Positions 13,901 to 21,624 of a DNA stretch of 22,627 nucleotides are shown here, piece by piece. The DNA comes from Candidatus Aminicenantota bacterium (GTDB lineage: Bacteria > Acidobacteriota > Aminicenantia > Aminicenantales > Aminicenantaceae). Numbering within the stretch: position 1 is the stretch's first letter; the number at the start of each line of letters is the position of its first letter. The stretch is from assembly GCA_030627155.1 (NCBI GenBank), contig DAOUSP010000005.1, positions 1-22,627 of the forward strand, in the 5' to 3' direction. The notes below the pieces were generated by a model. It was given only the letters and a program-made list of their open reading frames with translations, was not told the origin of the DNA and ran no database searches. The position numbers and the translations under genes were made by a program.

Positions 13901-15154
13901 AGGATGTTCTCTCACAACTTCTTCTAAATAATCCCAAACCTCTGGCTTTTCTTGTTCGTGCCATTCTCTTGCAACCTTTACACTCGGCACAAGTCCTTCT
14001 TTTTCTAATTTATGAAAAACAAACGGTTTAAACAGCTCTAAAGCCATCTTTTTTGGAAGTCCACATTGATTTAATTTCAACTCTGGACCCACAACAATAA
14101 CTGATCTCCCCGAATAATCAACACGTTTTCCAAGAAGGTTCTGGCGAAAACGCCCTTGTTTTCCTCTAAGCGCTTCACTTAATGATTTCAAAGGACGCCG
14201 GTTTGCCCCGAGATGAACCCGCCCTCTTTTTCCATTATCAAAAAGGGCATCTACAGCTTCCTGGAGCATCCGTTTTTCATTACGGATAATAAGTTCAGGA
14301 GCTTTGAGTTCGATTAATTTTCTTAACCTGTTATTGCGATTGATTACTCTTCGGTAAAGGTCATTCAAATCAGATGTAGCGAACCTTCCTCCGTCCAACC
14401 GGACCAAGGGTCTCAGGTCAGGAGGAATAACAGGTATGACATCAAGAACCATCCACTCAGGCCGATTGCCAGATTTTTTGAGTGCATTGAAGACTCTTAA
14501 TCTTTTTGCATGACGGAGCCTTCTCTGTTGAGAAGTTTCTTTCTTCATTAACTTACGCAAATGTTCAGCTTCCTTGTTGATATCAATAACCTCAAGAAGC
14601 TTTTTTATGGCCTCTGCCCCGATAGAGGCTTCAAAACTGTCTCTGTATTTCTCTTGAGCATCTTTATACTCTTCTTCAGTAAGAATTTGTTTTTCTCGAA
14701 GAGGTGTTTCTCCAGGGTCAATAACGATATAAGATTCAAAATACAAGACTTTTTCCAAATCTTTAATAGACATATCCAGAATAAGGCCTATCCGACTAGG
14801 AGTTCCTTTGAAAAACCAGATATGAGCTACTGGAGAAGCTAGTTGGATATGTCCCATACGTTCACGTCGAACTTTTGCTCGGGTTACTTCAACTCCACAC
14901 CTTTCACAAATAATCCCTCTGTATTTCATCCTTTTGTATTTTCCACAGAGGCATTCATAGTCATTAATAGGGCCAAATATTTTAGCACAAAAAAGGCCAT
15001 CTTTTTCTGGTTTAAAAGTTCTATAATTAATTGTCTCTGGTTTAGTGACTTCACCCCATGACCAGCTCTTTATTTTTTCCGGAGAGGCGATACTAATCCG
15101 AACCTGGTCAAAATCAATTTTTGGTTTTCCTCCCATAGAATGCCCTGTATTCAT
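10997..15154 (-). CDS. rpoC: DNA-directed RNA polymerase subunit beta'
   Basis: Beta' carries the catalytic Mg site of RNA polymerase. The 1385-residue product has the N-terminal zinc finger (C68, C70, C83, C86), the catalytic NADFDGD (residues 456-462, three aspartates intact), and the second zinc site (the CESKKGVCQLC part has C887, C894 and C897). The trigger-loop region MRTFHIGG is followed by a long insertion resembling the SI3 of E. coli before the KDITGGLPR segment. The C terminus carries FQETTRVLTEASL. The start is the ATG at 15152-15154, sharing one base with the rpoB stop (TAATG) and preceded by AAGGAG at 7 nt; a start 14 codons upstream inside rpoB is rejected. The 3' end is followed by the rpsL promoter, and no terminator is seen. 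Confidence 0.99.
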   Translation of the reverse strand: MNTGHSMGGKPKIDFDQVRISIASPEKIKSWSWGEVTKPETINYRTFKPEKDGLFCAKIFGPINDYECLCGKYKRMKYRGIICERCGVEVTRAKVRRERMGHIQLASPVAHIWFFKGTPSRIGLILDMSIKDLEKVLYFESYIVIDPGETPLREKQILTEEEYKDAQEKYRDSFEASIGAEAIKKLLEVIDINKEAEHLRKLMKKETSQQRRLRHAKRLRVFNALKKSGNRPEWMVLDVIPVIPPDLRPLVRLDGGRFATSDLNDLYRRVINRNNRLRKLIELKAPELIIRNEKRMLQEAVDALFDNGKRGRVHLGANRRPLKSLSEALRGKQGRFRQNLLGKRVDYSGRSVIVVGPELKLNQCGLPKKMALELFKPFVFHKLEKEGLVPSVKVAREWHEQEKPEVWDYLEEVVREHPIMLNRAPTLHRLGIQAFDPVLVEGKAIQIHPLVCAAFNADFDGDQMAVHIPISIEAQVEAQSLMLSSQNILSPANGRPLAIPSQDMVLGCYYLTLDRDKQKGEGGIFASSEEVLLALESKEVSLHAKIKLRYTGQLMNLSTFYDDQNVLACPIKELKNALIDTTPGRIIFNSNVPEGIPFVNGIMKKKGLENLVYYIYLKLGLDPTIQMLDLMKELGFTYATLAGFSLGINDFIIPEEKAELVKKAEKEVQHIEKLYREGTISAGERFNRIVEIWGTVTDKVSSAMIETMRRDSFEGERLNPLFIMADSGSRGNKQQIRQLAGMRGLMSKPSGEIIETPIISNLREGLNVLQYFISTHGARKGLADTALKTANSGYLTRKLVDAAQEMIVDEHDCGTLKGVNVSAIVENGELIEPFVDRIVGRISLERILHPDTNEVIVDVNQEITEGVAQEIENLGIEKIKIRSVLTCESKKGVCQLCYGRDMAIGKLVELGEAVGVIAAQSIGEPGTQLTMRTFHIGGIAMRGAERSKLEAKNDGIIRFNNLKSVVNKEKILVVVNRNANISILDHRGREVEHYQVPYGAQIFAREGEEIKARQKFAEWDPFSTFILTEVKGIVRFHDVVIGLTMEEIQDEFTGLITNVIIDPKDEKMQPRVEVLDESKKDENGKPVVLRKYFLPSGANLEVKNEDKVYAGDILAKIPREAARTKDITGGLPRAEELFEARRPKNPAIISEIDGVVKYGGLVRGHRKLTIYNERGGEKEYYIPKGAHLSVGEGERVKAGTPLMDGPVNPHDILRVQGEKELAEYLLREIQEVYRLQGVSINDKHIEIIVRQLLRWVKVEDVGDTDFLIDEQVDKFVFQEKNMDIIRESGKPAKARPILLGITKSALSTESFIAAASFQETTRVLTEASLYGKVDHLRRLKENIIMGRLIPAGTGYRYYHDVELKEDKEEGVEEKTDLQIDRENKL

Positions 15155-18100
15155 TATTCCTCTCCTTTTATTAATTGAGGAACATCTATTCCCCAAGGCA
15201 AAACTTCCTTTTTTTCAGCTTTTTCCAGTTCTACGTTTAAGCACAGGCTTTGGAGTTCTCTGATTAAAACATTCACTGATTCGGGAAGGCCAGGAGTAAA
15301 TTCTAAATCTCCTTTTACAATCGCCTCATAGATTTTTGCCCTGCCTTCCACATCATCTGACTTAGCAGTTAAAAGTTCTTGAAGCGTGTATGCTGCACCA
15401 TACGCTTCCAAAGCCCAAACTTCCATTTCTCCAAAACGTTGGCCACCAAATTGGGCTTTTCCTCCGAGTGGTTGTTGTGTAATGAGAGAATATGGACCAG
15501 TCGATCGTGCATGAATCTTATCATCCACAAGATGATAAAGCTTCATGATGTAAATAGAACCCACAGTGACCTCATTTTCCAATAGCTCTCCAGTAATACC
15601 ATCATAAAGAGGAGTTTTTCCTGTTTCAGGCAACCCTGCCTTTCTCAACAATTCCTTGATTTCTCCTTCAGAAATACCATCAAACACTGGAGTTGCTACC
15701 CAGATGCCAAGATGCTTTGCGGCCCATCCTAAATGTGTTTCCAGAATCTGACCAACATTCATTCGGGAAGGAACTCCAAGTGGGTTTAAAACGATTTCAA
15801 CACTGGTTCCGTCCGGCAGTCTGGGCATGTCTTCTTCAGGTACAATTTTTGCTATGATGCCTTTGTTCCCATGTCTTCCAGAGATTTTATCTCCTTCAGA
15901 CAGCTTCCTCCTCATTGCAATATGCACCTTAATCACTTTAATAACTCCGGGAGACAATTCGTCTCCTCTCCTCAATGCATCCGTTTTTTCCTTAAAAACC
16001 GCTTTTAAGGCATCTATCTGTCTCTTTACTTTCTTTTCAATATCCTTAATATTTATTTGGAGCTCTGGATTTTCAATGAGTTTTAATAATTTAGTAATAT
16101 CTTTCAGCTTGAACTTATCCAGGATTTTTTCGTTTAACACTGTACCTTTTTTAAGGTCTACTCCAGAAACATTTTGATCTTTTAAAATTGTCTCTCCCTT
16201 AAGGAGTGTTTTTATCTTGTGCCATTTCTCTGTCTCTAAGATGAAAATTTCATCATCTAAATTTCTTTTCATCTTCTCGATTTCATCTTTTTCGATCTCT
16301 TTTTCCCTTACTCCTTTCTCGCTACCACGCCGCGAAAAGATCCTGACATTTATAACTGTTCCTTCAATTCCCGGGGAACAATATAATGAAGCATCCTTTA
16401 CATCAAGGGCTTTCTCTCCAAAAATAGCCTTGAGGAGTTTTTCTTCAGGAGATAACTGTGTTTCGCCCTTAGGGGCAACTTTCCCTACCAGGATATCTCC
16501 TGGCTTAACATTAGCACCAATACGCACGATTCCGTTCTTATCTAAGTTTCTAAGAAGATTCTCGGGAACGTTGGGAATATCTCTTGTGATTTCTTCTGGG
16601 CCTAACTTTGTATCGCGCGCTTCGATGGATTCTTCGACAATATGAAGAGATGTAAACACATCTTCCTTAATCAATTTTTCACTTACGATCACAGCATCTT
16701 CGAAATTGTACCCTCTCCAAGGCATGAATGCACACAGAACATTCCGGCCAAGAGCCAATTCTCCCAAATCTGTACAAGAGCTATCTGCAATGATCTGCCC
16801 TTCTTCGACTCTATCACCTTTTCTTCCAATGGGCCTATGTGTAAAGCAAGTATTTTGGTTTGTTCGCAAAAACTTTGTAAGAAGGTAAAGGTCTGTGCCA
16901 ATATTATCATACTTTTTATTACTGACATCTTCATCCACACGAACTATTATTCTCTCTGCATCTACAAATTCCACTACCCCAGGCCTTTTGCAAATAACCA
17001 CATCTCTTGCCCCTTTTGCAACAAGGGCTTCTATCCCTGTGCCTACCAAAGGAGCTTCAGGCCTGAGAAGAGGAACAGCTTGTCTCTGCATGTTTGATCC
17101 CATTAAAGCACGGTTTGCATCATCATGTTCCAAGAAAGGAATCAACGATGTAGAAAGTGAAACAAGTTGTCTTGGAGAAACATCGATATAATCGATCTGA
17201 TCACGATGAATAAGTTTGAAATTTCCTCCCTGCCTTGCACTAATGATCTCATTGATAAAATTCCCTTTCTCATCAACACTCGTATTTGCTTGGGCAATGT
17301 TGTATTGCTCTTCTTCCCAGGCGGTCAGATAAAAACAATACGGTTCCACAATCGGCAAGTGATCGGATTCCTGTCCCTTTAACTTTTTTACTTCATTCTC
17401 AAGTTTTTCCTTTTCAATAACATCTCCAGTTTTATAAGAGCTTTTTCCAGGATGAAGGATTTTCACGTAGTCAATGATTCGTCCATTTTTAACTTTCTGA
17501 TACGGAGTCTCTATAAACCCAAATTCATTTACCCGTGCGTAGCTGCTTAAGGAAGAAATCAACCCAATGTTCGGCCCTTCGGGTGTTTCAATCGGGCAAA
17601 TTCGTCCATAATGAGATGCTTGAATATCTCTAACTTCGAATCCCGCCCTCTCGCGGCTTAATCCTCCTGGGCCAAGAGCGCTAAGCCTTCGTTTATGGGT
17701 AACTTCAGCTAGACTGTTGATTTGGTCCATGAACTGAGAAAGCTGCGAACTGCCAAAAAATTCTTTTATAGCAGCAATTACAGGCTTTGAGTTTATCAAA
17801 TCTTGTGGCATGGCTGATGCAAGGTCAGTTGAAACAGTCATCTTTTCTTTAACCGTCCGCTCCATCCGCGATAACCCAATCCGGAATGCATTCTCTACAA
17901 GTTCTCCAACGGACCGAACGCGGCGATTTCCTAAATGATCAATATTATCAATAGCGCCTTCTCCAACCCTCAAATGTAGCAAATACTTGATGATCTCGAC
18001 ATAATCCTTGGGAGTCAGTATCTTCTCATCCAATGGATTATCAAGTCCCAGCTTAATATTCATCTTCAGGCGGCCAATCCGAGAAAAATTATATTTCTGA

Positions 18101-19443
18101 GGATTAAAAAACAAATTGCGGAAGAGATTATGTACACTCTCCATCGTATGAGGTTCACCAGGTCTTAATTTCTTGTATATTTCTGCTAACGCCTCGTTTG
18201 TGTCTTTTGTATGGTCCTTTTTTAAAGTGTTCGATACGATATCTCCGATTTTATCTTCCTGTGGGAAAAATATATCAAAAGGCTCACTGCGTTGAGCCAA
18301 CTGCTCAAGTTGTACATCGCCCAATTCTTCATTTGCTTTCACTATTCCTTTTATAGATAAAAGCGAATAAGCCCCACGAAATTCCTTTCCTGCCAGAGCA
18401 ATCTTTTCCACACTGCTTTCTTTTAGTTTCTGGAAAAGCTCCTTGGTTATTTTCTTCTTGGCCTGAATGATAACTTCTTTTGATTCTGGATCAATGATAC
18501 TTTCCTCTACAGTTTTCCCAATTAGATTTTCTTTCACTTCCCACAAAAGCTGTCCATTTTCAGGGAATATTCTATAGGTCTCATAAAACAGCCTGAGGAT
18601 TTCTTCATCAGACCCGAATCCTAATGCCCTTAAAAAGACGCTGGCTATAAATTTCTTTTTTCTGTCTAAGCGGACATATAAAATGTTCTTACTATCATAT
18701 TCGAATTCAACCCAAGCTCCTCTGTAAGGGATGATCTTTCCGATATAAAAGCCTTTGGCTTCCCCAAGTCTAAAGAACACACCTGGAGACCTTTGCAACT
18801 GGCTTACAATAACTCTTTCGATCCCATTGAAAATAAATGTTCCCTTATCAGTCATTAAGGGGATATCACCAAAATATACCTCCTGTTCTTTTATGTGTTT
18901 CAACCTTTTTGCCTTCGTTTCCGCATCCTTTTCCCAAGAAATCAACCTGACCTTTATTCTTAGAGGCACAGAATATGTATAACCCTTCTGTAGACACTCA
19001 TTAGGACTATACTTCATCTTCAATTCTACCTTGTCACCGCAGTGTTCACAGAGATTGACTTCTATTGTTTCTTTTTCTCCACAATAAGGACAAATTTTCA
19101 TTTCTTCAAGCTTGATGCCTGGAAGAAGCAAAACGTCACAACTCTTGCACCTGTAGCGGGAATTTTCGACTCCTCTGAGACGACCGCATTTACACTCCCA
19201 ATTTCCTATCGAATAACTGATGAAATCTAGCTGTGTAGTCTCTTTAAAATCGGAAATAGGAAAAATATCCTTAAAAGCTTCCTGCAAACCAAAATCTTTT
19301 CTTTCTTCTGGCAACAATTCCATCTGGAGAAATTCAGCGTATGAGTCCTTCTGAATAGCAAGCATATCAGGCATAGGAAAAACGCTTTTAATTTTAGAAA
19401 AATTGATTCTTTTTCGGTAAATATTTGTTAGTTCATTTAACAT
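15154..19443 (-). CDS. rpoB: DNA-directed RNA polymerase subunit beta, with N-terminal cysteine-rich insertion
   Basis: Beta forms half of the RNA polymerase active cleft. At 1429 residues it is longer than the E. coli protein (1342). Core landmarks are present: GTFIFNGIERVIVSQL, the rifampicin-pocket region (about 567-590), GPNIGLISSL, EEKLLKAIFGEK, GRHGNKG and the C-terminal GGKAQFGGQRFGEMEVWALE. It has counterparts of E. coli insertions SI1 and beta-i9, but the ATPVFDG junction near the C terminus lacks beta-i11. Between SYSIGNW and YSPNECLQKG is an extra segment of nearly 60 residues with eight cysteines (84, 86, 99, 102, 118, 121, 132, 135), read as two zinc-binding sites. The ATG at 19441-19443 has a modest GAGAG ribosome site and follows rplL by 64 nt. 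It overlaps rpoC by one base. Confidence 0.99.
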   Translation of the reverse strand: MLNELTNIYRKRINFSKIKSVFPMPDMLAIQKDSYAEFLQMELLPEERKDFGLQEAFKDIFPISDFKETTQLDFISYSIGNWECKCGRLRGVENSRYRCKSCDVLLLPGIKLEEMKICPYCGEKETIEVNLCEHCGDKVELKMKYSPNECLQKGYTYSVPLRIKVRLISWEKDAETKAKRLKHIKEQEVYFGDIPLMTDKGTFIFNGIERVIVSQLQRSPGVFFRLGEAKGFYIGKIIPYRGAWVEFEYDSKNILYVRLDRKKKFIASVFLRALGFGSDEEILRLFYETYRIFPENGQLLWEVKENLIGKTVEESIIDPESKEVIIQAKKKITKELFQKLKESSVEKIALAGKEFRGAYSLLSIKGIVKANEELGDVQLEQLAQRSEPFDIFFPQEDKIGDIVSNTLKKDHTKDTNEALAEIYKKLRPGEPHTMESVHNLFRNLFFNPQKYNFSRIGRLKMNIKLGLDNPLDEKILTPKDYVEIIKYLLHLRVGEGAIDNIDHLGNRRVRSVGELVENAFRIGLSRMERTVKEKMTVSTDLASAMPQDLINSKPVIAAIKEFFGSSQLSQFMDQINSLAEVTHKRRLSALGPGGLSRERAGFEVRDIQASHYGRICPIETPEGPNIGLISSLSSYARVNEFGFIETPYQKVKNGRIIDYVKILHPGKSSYKTGDVIEKEKLENEVKKLKGQESDHLPIVEPYCFYLTAWEEEQYNIAQANTSVDEKGNFINEIISARQGGNFKLIHRDQIDYIDVSPRQLVSLSTSLIPFLEHDDANRALMGSNMQRQAVPLLRPEAPLVGTGIEALVAKGARDVVICKRPGVVEFVDAERIIVRVDEDVSNKKYDNIGTDLYLLTKFLRTNQNTCFTHRPIGRKGDRVEEGQIIADSSCTDLGELALGRNVLCAFMPWRGYNFEDAVIVSEKLIKEDVFTSLHIVEESIEARDTKLGPEEITRDIPNVPENLLRNLDKNGIVRIGANVKPGDILVGKVAPKGETQLSPEEKLLKAIFGEKALDVKDASLYCSPGIEGTVINVRIFSRRGSEKGVREKEIEKDEIEKMKRNLDDEIFILETEKWHKIKTLLKGETILKDQNVSGVDLKKGTVLNEKILDKFKLKDITKLLKLIENPELQINIKDIEKKVKRQIDALKAVFKEKTDALRRGDELSPGVIKVIKVHIAMRRKLSEGDKISGRHGNKGIIAKIVPEEDMPRLPDGTSVEIVLNPLGVPSRMNVGQILETHLGWAAKHLGIWVATPVFDGISEGEIKELLRKAGLPETGKTPLYDGITGELLENEVTVGSIYIMKLYHLVDDKIHARSTGPYSLITQQPLGGKAQFGGQRFGEMEVWALEAYGAAYTLQELLTAKSDDVEGRAKIYEAIVKGDLEFTPGLPESVNVLIRELQSLCLNVELEKAEKKEVLPWGIDVPQLIKGEE
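15162..15167 (-). promoter_or_regulatory. rpoC ribosome binding site (AAGGAG), deciding the start
   Basis: AAGGAG within the last codons of rpoB lies 7 nt from the ATG at 15152-15154. This favours the TAATG-coupled start over an upstream start at 15196, which would add 14 residues not found at the start of beta' proteins. Confidence 0.85.
19024..19200 (-). other. RpoB insertion encoding two zinc-finger-like cysteine clusters
   Basis: This stretch of rpoB encodes about residues 82-140. The first cluster is CxC, 12 residues, CxxC (C84, C86, C99, C102), followed by CPYC (118-121) and CEHC (132-135). The first cluster has the same spacing as the zinc finger at the N terminus of beta' in this window (C68, C70, C83, C86), and both continue with a Gly plus a basic residue after the second Cys. 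E. coli beta joins the flanking sequences directly. Zinc binding is inferred from the cysteine spacing. Confidence 0.85.
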
Positions 19444-19507
19444 GTTTTCTCTCTCAAAAGAGTTTTTAAATATATTCTAATGCTTGAAATTTATTTCACT
19501 GGTTTTC

Positions 19508-19951
19508 CTATTGAAGTTCGACAGTGGCACCTGCCTCTTCGAATTTATTTTTGATCTCTTCAGCTTCTTCTTTGGAAACGCCTTCTTTAATCGGCTTTGG
19601 AGCATTATCCACTAAATCCTTGGCCTCTTTTAACCCAAGACTTGTCACTTCTCTAACGGTCTTGATAACGTTGATTTTTTTGTCTCCAACCGCTTTCAAA
19701 ACGACAGTGAACTCGGTTTTTTCTTCCTCTGCCGGAGCTTCTACTTGAGAAGCGACCGCTCCAGGAACAGCCATTGGGACAGCTGCTGCGCTAACTCCGT
19801 ATCTTTCCTCGAATTCTTTGATATAATCAGCCAGCTCTAATACTGTCAGATTATCCAAGTGTTCAAAGAATTGCTCTTTTGTCAATTTTGTTGTCTTCAT
19901 GTTTTTCTCCTTTGGGGTGCTCTTAGCCTCTTTTGACTTTGCATTGGACAT
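19508..19951 (-). CDS. rplL: 50S ribosomal protein L7/L12 (start uncertain: 147 or 130 residues)
   Basis: L7/L12 dimers form the mobile stalk that recruits and activates translation GTPases. The globular C-terminal domain (KTEFTVVLKAVG through GLKEAKDLVDNAPKPIKEGVSKEEA to the end) is canonical, as is the N-terminal dimerisation helix (LTVLELADYIKEFEERYGV). The Ala/Pro/Val-rich hinge between them is normal. From the ATG at 19949-19951 the protein has a lysine-rich 17-residue extension, MSNAKSKEAKSTPKEKN. A second ATG at 19898-19900 gives 130 residues, close to the family norm. Both have good Shine-Dalgarno elements, so I list the longer frame and flag both. Ile codons are mainly ATC (4 of 5 in the 130-residue form), the pattern expected of a very highly expressed gene. 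Confidence 0.97.
   Translation of the reverse strand: MSNAKSKEAKSTPKEKNMKTTKLTKEQFFEHLDNLTVLELADYIKEFEERYGVSAAAVPMAVPGAVASQVEAPAEEEKTEFTVVLKAVGDKKINVIKTVREVTSLGLKEAKDLVDNAPKPIKEGVSKEEAEEIKNKFEEAGATVELQ
19907..19912 (-). promoter_or_regulatory. internal ribosome binding site for the short form of L7/L12
   Basis: AAGGAG lies 6 nt upstream of the in-frame ATG at 19898-19900, where the conserved L7/L12 sequence begins. It may mark the true start or a second product. Confidence 0.7.
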
Positions 19952-19957
19952 TTTTAA

Positions 19958-19962
19958 CCTCC
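19958..19962 (-). promoter_or_regulatory. upstream ribosome binding site for the long form of L7/L12
   Basis: GGAGG lies 6 nt upstream of the ATG at 19949-19951, in the 15-nt spacer after rplJ. It is as good as the internal site, so spacing alone does not settle the start. Confidence 0.7.
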
Positions 19963-19966
19963 AACC

Positions 19967-20485
19967 CTATTTTTTTAATTTTAATTGACTCAACAACCTG
20001 CCCAAACTATTAATAGGGGCCTGCCAAGTCTGAGATAATTTTATCAATGGTAATGCCATTAAATAACAAAATTTGGCTATTAAATCTTCCCGTGATGTCA
20101 ATGACGCAAGTTCACTAAAGCTTTCAGGGGAAAGAAATTGACCTTCTATAAGACCTCCCTTGACTTTTAATACTTTGAATTCATCTGAAAAGTCCTTTAG
20201 AATTCGCGCTAAATTTATAGGATTTTCTTCTGCAAAAGCAATCCCTGTCGGCCCCTGGAAAACATTTTTCAAATCATCAGGAAATTCCTCTTTTAAGGCT
20301 CTCAGGGCAAGGCTATTTTTCACTACTTTAAATGAATATGCTTGTTCCCGTAAACGTCTCCTCAATTCTATAGCTTGTTCAACAGACATTTTCATAAAAT
20401 CCAACAAATAAAAAGTATTATATTTATCAAATACTTGATTTAACTCTTTAATTCGGTTTGTTTTTTTCTCCCGATTCGCGTTCAC
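19967..20485 (-). CDS. rplJ: 50S ribosomal protein L10
   Basis: L10 anchors the L7/L12 dimers to the ribosome through its C-terminal helix. The 172-residue product has the family N-terminal domain (KTNRIKELNQVFDKYNTFYLLDF), the conserved LRRRLREQAYSFKVVKNSLALRAL segment around residues 41-64, and the FQGPTGIAFA loop near 77-86. The start is GTG at 20483-20485, with AGGAG 8 nt upstream. It lies only 11 nt after rplA, whereas bacteria with the L10(L12)4 autoregulatory leader have a long spacer there, so that control is either absent or embedded in rplA. Confidence 0.97.
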   Translation of the reverse strand: MNANREKKTNRIKELNQVFDKYNTFYLLDFMKMSVEQAIELRRRLREQAYSFKVVKNSLALRALKEEFPDDLKNVFQGPTGIAFAEENPINLARILKDFSDEFKVLKVKGGLIEGQFLSPESFSELASLTSREDLIAKFCYLMALPLIKLSQTWQAPINSLGRLLSQLKLKK

Positions 20486-20496
20486 TTTTCCTTCTC

Positions 20497-21192
20497 CTAT
20501 TTTTCCAATATCCCTTCGGAAAGCTTTATGGATGGCCCCATAGTGGACGACATGTGAATACTACGGATATACTTCCCTTTTGCTGCAGGAGGCTTAGCTT
20601 GAACAATTGCCTGAATAAAAGCCCTAATATTTTCAATAAGTTTTTTCTCAGGAAAGGAAACTTTGCCAACAGAGGAATGAATGATTGCAGTCTTGTCTAT
20701 CCTAAACTCGACTCGGCCTGATTTTATTTCTTCAATTGTTTTTTTCACATCAAAAGTAACGGTCCCGGACTTTGGACTGGGCATAAGGCCTCTTGGGCCA
20801 AGAATACGACCGAGTTTTCCCACTCCCCTCATCATATCAGGAGTAGTCACGAGTGCATCAAAATCTGTCCAACCTTTGGAAATTTTCTCTATCATATCTT
20901 CGCCGCCAACAAAATCAGCACCAGCTTCCTCGGCTTCCGTTATTTTTTCCCCCGAAGCAATGACACAAATCTTCTTTGTCTTGCCCGTTCCATAAGGAAG
21001 GACTATTGTTCCCCTTACCACCTGGTCAGAATGTTTTGGGTCAACACCTAAACGAATAGATACGTCTACAGACTCATCAAATTTTGCGAATTGGATTTTT
21101 TTAATAAGGCTTACGGCCTCTTCCAAGGAAAATTCTTCCTTTTCTTTCAATAACTCCTTTGATTTCATGTATTTTTTCCCTCTTTTAGCCAC
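20497..21192 (-). CDS. rplA: 50S ribosomal protein L1
   Basis: L1 forms the mobile stalk at the E-site that releases deacylated tRNA, and in E. coli represses its own operon. The 231-residue product starts MAKRGKKYMKSKELL and contains GTGKTKKICV near 68-77, PDMMRGVGKLGRILGPRGLMPSPKSGTV near 117-144, and the closing domain I segment. The start is GTG at 21190-21192, which overlaps the rplK stop by 8 nt; GGAG lies 7 nt upstream inside rplK. The internal ATG at residue 9 is less likely, because the MAKRGKKY opening is conserved in the family. Confidence 0.97.
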   Translation of the reverse strand: MAKRGKKYMKSKELLKEKEEFSLEEAVSLIKKIQFAKFDESVDVSIRLGVDPKHSDQVVRGTIVLPYGTGKTKKICVIASGEKITEAEEAGADFVGGEDMIEKISKGWTDFDALVTTPDMMRGVGKLGRILGPRGLMPSPKSGTVTFDVKKTIEEIKSGRVEFRIDKTAIIHSSVGKVSFPEKKLIENIRAFIQAIVQAKPPAAKGKYIRSIHMSSTMGPSIKLSEGILEK

Positions 21193-21616
21193 TGATAATC
21201 TCCAATCCCATGTTTTTTGCAGTTCCTTTAATTATTTCTTTGGCTGCTTCTAAATCATACGCATTTAAGTCGGGCATTTTTATCTTGGCAATCTCTTCGA
21301 CTTGTTTTTCTGTGACTTTTCCGACTTTTTCCATGTTGGGAACCCCTGAACCCTTAGCAATTCCTGCTGCCTTTTTTAAAAGATAAGATGCTGGTGGGGA
21401 TTTGATGATAAATGTAAAACTCTTATCTTTGAATACAGTAATCACAACAGGAAGAATCATCCCTGCTTCCATTTTGCTTGTTTTTTCATTAAATTGACGG
21501 ACAAAATCCATGATGTTGACATTGTGTTGCCCAAGCGCTGGACCAACCGGTGGGGCTGGGCTAGCCTGGCCAGCTTCGATTTGCAGTTTGATTTTAGCAA
21601 CAACTTCTTTTGCCAT
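21185..21616 (-). CDS. rplK: 50S ribosomal protein L11
   Basis: L11 binds the GTPase-associated centre of 23S rRNA at the stalk base and is needed for RelA activation. The 143-residue product has the proline-rich N-terminal switch (QASPAPPVGPALGQHNVNI, about residues 17-35; prolines 20, 22 and 23) and the C-terminal RNA-binding domain ending in GTAKNMGLEI. The ATG has an excellent AGGAGG 4 nt upstream. Only 8 nt separate it from nusG, so there is no space for the L1-binding leader that precedes rplK in E. coli. Confidence 0.98.
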   Translation of the reverse strand: MAKEVVAKIKLQIEAGQASPAPPVGPALGQHNVNIMDFVRQFNEKTSKMEAGMILPVVITVFKDKSFTFIIKSPPASYLLKKAAGIAKGSGVPNMEKVGKVTEKQVEEIAKIKMPDLNAYDLEAAKEIIKGTAKNMGLEIISG

Positions 21617-21624
21617 TTTCCCTC

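Noticed and set aside
15152..15196. Longer RpoC starting at 15196 inside rpoB
   Set aside because: The ATG at 15152-15154 has an ideal ribosome site, is coupled to the rpoB stop, and the extra residues have no counterpart in beta' proteins.
16217..17097. Plus-strand open frames opposite rpoB
   Set aside because: They lie fully inside a conserved essential gene, lack ribosome sites and show no protein family features.
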